The notes under the pieces were generated by a model. The model worked only from the letters and a program-made list of their open reading frames with translations. It had not been told where the DNA came from and ran no database searches. DNA of 8,277 bases from an uncultured Clostridium sp. GTDB taxonomy: Bacteria; Bacillota; Clostridia; TANB77; CAG-508. A program made the position numbers and the translations under genes. The DNA lies in the NCBI GenBank assembly GCA_947568605.1, contig CANOPV010000033.1, positions 1-8,277 of the forward strand, in the 5' to 3' direction. This document shows, one piece after another, positions 5,991 through 8,277 of this stretch (its first letter is position 1; each line of letters begins with the position of its first letter).

Positions 5991-6073
5991 AGGAAAATTC
6001 CCCTTTCTAAAAGTTATTTAACTATTGCCTTCCTAAGTTGCTTTACTTTTTAGAAATTTAATAGTTATGAGAC
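5991..6073 (-). promoter_or_regulatory. purB leader with possible regulatory structure
   Basis: About 83 bases, almost the same length as the purC leader. The end AAATAACTTTTAGAAAGG (6019-6002) parallels AAATACTTTTGAAAGG of purC. A mini-hairpin GGAA-TT-TTCC (6001-5992) then fills the gap to the ATG, as in purC but with other bases. Further up, TAACTATT (6067-6060) pairs with AATAGTTA (6026-6019), an 8-bp stem. In an alternative fold, TTTCTAAAAAG (6056-6046) can pair with CTTTTAGAAA (6013-6004), reaching into the Shine-Dalgarno. The two folds share no arm but TAACTATT would enclose the second strand only partly, so they may compete. Confidence 0.5.
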
Positions 6074-6079
6074 AGTAAT

Positions 6080-6108
6080 ATATTATCACATTTTACATAA
6101 AAAGTAAA
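6080..6108 (-). promoter_or_regulatory. Predicted purB promoter (shared with purC)
   Basis: On the minus strand TTTACT (6108-6103), a 17-base spacer (6102-6086) and TAATAT (6085-6080). Nearly identical to the purC promoter. It lies only eight bases past the restored end of the lysozyme gene (6116), with no terminator between, so read-through into purB is possible. Confidence 0.75.
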
Positions 6109-6115
6109 TAGTTTT

Positions 6116-7319
6116 TTATATTTTTATTCTTTCCCCTGCATATATTAAGTTTGGATTTTGTATATTGTTTATTTCTACTATTTGCTGAATTGATACATTA
6201 AATCTTTGTGATATTGATGTTAAAGTGTCTCCATATTGTATTGTGTATATGCTTTTTCCTGTTTCTCCTAATGTGTTTCCGACTGTTTATCGTTAATGTT
6301 TCTCCTGGATATATCAGATTTGGGTTTGATATATTGTTTAATCTTACTAATTGTTCTACTGTTGTATTAAATCTTACGGCTATCTGACTTAATGTGTCTC
6401 CTCTTTGTACAGTATATGTTTGTACTGTACTTGTTTTTTCATTTACATTTGGTATTATTAATTTTTGCCCTACATATATTAAATTTATATTTTCAATATT
6501 ATTTAATCTTGCTATATTTTGTACTGTTGTTCCATATCTTGTTGCTATTTGGCTTAATGTGTTCCCTCTTTGTACTATATATGTTATATTTGAATTGTTA
6601 GGGTCTTTTCCTGTATTATTTGGTATTTTTGATGAATCTGAAAGAAATATTTCTTTTGTAAATTTGTCTCTATCTACATATCCTCTTATTCCATTTATTA
6701 TTCCTCTATCTGTATATTGATATCCTATCCATACATTCCATTTTCCATTGTATCCTGGTTCTTCTGTTCCATATTCTGCTACCCATAATGGATATTGATT
6801 TGCTAATTCCCCACTAAATATATTTCTTGCATCATTTGTGTTACTATATACTACCATTTCTTTTCCTGTTAGTTGTTGTACTTTTCTTAAAAATGCTAAT
6901 GTTATTTGATTTATTTGTTCTACATCTAATTCTCCAAATGATTCAAAGTCTATTGCTAGTCTACAATCTACTTCTTTTCCTGATATTACAGATGAAAAAA
7001 ATGTTGCTTCTTGTTCTGCTTCTTCTATACTTCTTGCAATTACATAGTGATATACTCCTACTTTTAAATTGTTTTCCTTTGCTTTTTGGTAATTTGTTTC
7101 AAAATATGGGTCTATATAACTTGTTCCTTCACTTGATTTTATATAGACTATTTGTATTCCACTATTTGCTACTTGCCCAAAATCAATTTCTCCTTGCCAT
7201 TCACTAACATCTATTCCTTGATATATAGTGCTACTTGCAGGTCCAATGGCTAAGACTTTTGTGCTTACTGCTATTATGCAGATTATACTTATTATACATA
7301 GTTTTTTTAAAATCCTCAT
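6116..7319 (-). CDS. Secreted GH25 lysozyme with LysM repeats, frameshifted in the C-terminus
   Basis: A cell-wall muramidase. Residues 1-24 are a signal peptide ending VLA. GH25 catalytic domain, about 32-225: GIDVSEWQGEIDF (35-47, Asp37), IKSSEGTSYIDPYF, GVYHYV, LAIDFES (121-127, with the catalytic Asp124/Glu126 pair), VYSN, PLWVAEY, WIGYQYTDRG and GYVDRDKF. LysM1 is about 247-290 and LysM2 about 302-344, both for peptidoglycan binding. After LTIN the open frame turns into basic nonsense (SRKHIRRNRKKH...) and stops at 6198. One base further in phase the DNA reads on as TVGNTLGETGKS and a third LysM, YTIQYGDTLTSISQRF ... NLIYAGERIKI, with stop at 6116-6118. So a one-base insertion near 6285-6290 (ATAAAC) breaks the gene. 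As it stands the protein is 373 residues with two LysM and should still be catalytic. Start at 7319, AGGAGGT (7326-7332) six bases before it. Divergent from the 7404 gene. Confidence 0.93.
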
Positions 7320-7353
7320 AAAATTACCTCCTAATATATATTTTATGCTCTAA

Positions 7354-7382
7354 TTTACATTTTGCTATATTTGTGTTATAAT
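7354..7382 (+). promoter_or_regulatory. Promoter of the 7404 gene
   Basis: TTTACA (7354-7359), a 17-base spacer and a perfect TATAAT (7377-7382). The transcript would start near 7389, only about 15 bases before the ATG, so the leader would be little more than the Shine-Dalgarno (AAGAGGT, 7388-7394). Confidence 0.75.
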
Positions 7383-7403
7383 TCTTTAAGAGGTTGATTA
7401 TTT

Positions 7404-8277
7404 ATGGATAAATCTATTTATGATATTAAAAAAAGTATAAAACGTGATATAAAAAAAAGAGCTCTTTCCAAAGAAGACCAACTTGAATATTATAATTGCG
7501 TATATAATGTTTATGGTTCTAAAATTTATCAATTAGTTACTCCGAATTCTATTCAAAAAAAAGATCTTTGTTCTATTGTATATAGTGGTAAGTTTGAAGA
7601 TATTTATTATAAATATGGAGAAAAGATTTATAATAATTGTATTGATTATATGAAGATAACAGATATTTATTCTGAAACTGGCAATAGTCTTAAATATTTT
7701 ATGAATAAAATATTTTATCTTATTAAACATGAACTACTTCCATTTTTACTTCAGGTAGCTATTATTGTACCTCCTAGTATACATGTTGCACTTCAAGCAC
7801 AAGGCTATATACAAAATCAAATACATTTAAACGAAATAGAAAAATATTTAGATAATATCGAAAATTATGCTGATTCTGTTAATGATCTTAATTTATCTAA
7901 TATAGAAATTTTAATGAAAGTAACTCGTGATATGTGGTCTAATATACAAGGATATTCTACACCTAAAAAAGATTTATTACTTTACCCTGGATTAGATTTA
8001 GCAGATGAAGATGGTGTAGGTGTTTGCAGAAATATGGCAGATGATGTTGCAAGAAAGTTAAATGCTATTAATCCAAATTATAATGCTCGTGTTTTGAATG
8101 TTTATCTTACTGGTTCTGGATATCAGTATGCTAATATAAATACTAATATTGTAGAAGATGAAACTACTTTGCCCCAATATGATAATCAGTCTGAAAATTC
8201 AACTGGACTAAAGCAAGTTAATAATATTAATAATATTATTAATGATAATATTATTAAATATACTGGTAATCATACTG
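7404..8277 (+). CDS. Large protein with transglutaminase-like core, N-terminal 291 residues (cut by window edge)
   Basis: Open from ATG 7404 to the end of the window, 291 codons with no stop, preceded by AAGAGGT about nine bases upstream. Residues 1-110 are charged and probably helical (MDKSIYDIKKSIKRDIKKRA...), with a hydrophobic stretch around 111-130 (LLPFLLQVAIIVPPSIHVAL) that is too interrupted by prolines to call a membrane helix. There is no signal peptide. Residues 200-235 (LADEDGVGVCRNMADDVARK, then LNAINPNYNARVLNVY) look like the nucleophile helix of a transglutaminase-like cysteine enzyme, with Cys208. The visible end, KYTGNHT, would carry the catalytic His290. The Asp should lie beyond the window. 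A low-complexity Asn/Ile linker (271-285) precedes it. I do not recognise a named family; the function is unknown. The fold is an inference from the Cys and His contexts. Confidence 0.8.
   Translation, partial: MDKSIYDIKKSIKRDIKKRALSKEDQLEYYNCVYNVYGSKIYQLVTPNSIQKKDLCSIVYSGKFEDIYYKYGEKIYNNCIDYMKITDIYSETGNSLKYFMNKIFYLIKHELLPFLLQVAIIVPPSIHVALQAQGYIQNQIHLNEIEKYLDNIENYADSVNDLNLSNIEILMKVTRDMWSNIQGYSTPKKDLLLYPGLDLADEDGVGVCRNMADDVARKLNAINPNYNARVLNVYLTGSGYQYANINTNIVEDETTLPQYDNQSENSTGLKQVNNINNIINDNIIKYTGNHT
8227..8257. repeat. Perfect 13-bp inverted repeat inside the 7404 coding region
   Basis: TTAATAATATTAT (8227-8239) and ATAATATTATTAA (8245-8257), with a 5-base spacer, encode the Asn/Ile-rich linker. 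The DNA is low-complexity AT, so chance or slippage growth is likely. Confidence 0.6.

Noticed and set aside
6392..7207. Several plus-strand open frames rich in Leu, Phe and Tyr opposite the lysozyme gene
   Set aside because: They are shadows of the GH25-LysM gene; their hydrophobic look results from the antisense of AT-rich codons.
7533..7730. Minus-strand 65-codon open frame
   Set aside because: It is antisense to the real 7404 gene and consists of AT-driven Ile/Phe/Asn-rich sequence.

Overview
The window looks like the chromosome of a low-G+C Bacillota (Clostridia-like, probably an uncultured gut lineage). Evidence: very AT-rich coding and intergenic DNA, AGGAGG-type ribosome binding sites, the standard stop codons, and Gram-positive families (GH25 lysozyme with LysM, M14 peptidase, helix-turn-helix replication/regulator-type protein). 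The lineage is inferred from style, not from a marker gene.

Layout. 1-136 (-): start of a helix-turn-helix protein, cut by the window edge, with a terminator-like hairpin in its leader. 252-726 (+): 5'-truncated and frameshifted remnant of an M14 zinc carboxypeptidase. 727-991: non-coding, with a MITE-like palindromic element. 992-3313 (-): AraC-type regulator with an effector-binding-like C-terminus, then a nitroreductase and a transglutaminase-like protein in a tight two-gene unit. 3403-6108: the purC (+) and purB (-) genes, convergent, catalysing consecutive steps of purine synthesis (CAIR to SAICAR to AICAR). They are visibly richer in G+C than their surroundings. 6116-7319 (-): secreted GH25 lysozyme with LysM repeats; a frameshift throws the last LysM out of frame. 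7404-8277 (+): start of a large protein with a transglutaminase-like Cys/His arrangement, cut by the window edge.

The most interesting signal is in the regulation of purC and purB. The two genes are 2.5 kb apart on opposite strands, yet share a nearly identical promoter (TTTACT, 17-nt spacer, TAAAAT or TAATAT; 33 of 42 positions identical by eye). Their leaders are of almost equal length, share the sequence just before and including the Shine-Dalgarno, and each has a different small hairpin filling the gap between Shine-Dalgarno and ATG. purC is also flanked by a perfect 13-bp inverted repeat that would let its 3' UTR pair with its own leader just upstream of the Shine-Dalgarno. No known purine riboswitch is recognisable. 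Together with the E. coli-type PurB and the distinct composition, this suggests that purC and purB came in as, or evolved into, a co-regulated pair under one duplicated control element.

Two cell-wall genes (M14 and GH25-LysM) are visibly decayed or frameshifted, and a 19-nt repeat shared between the M14 side and the purC-purB junction suggests a dispersed mobile or structural repeat in this genome.
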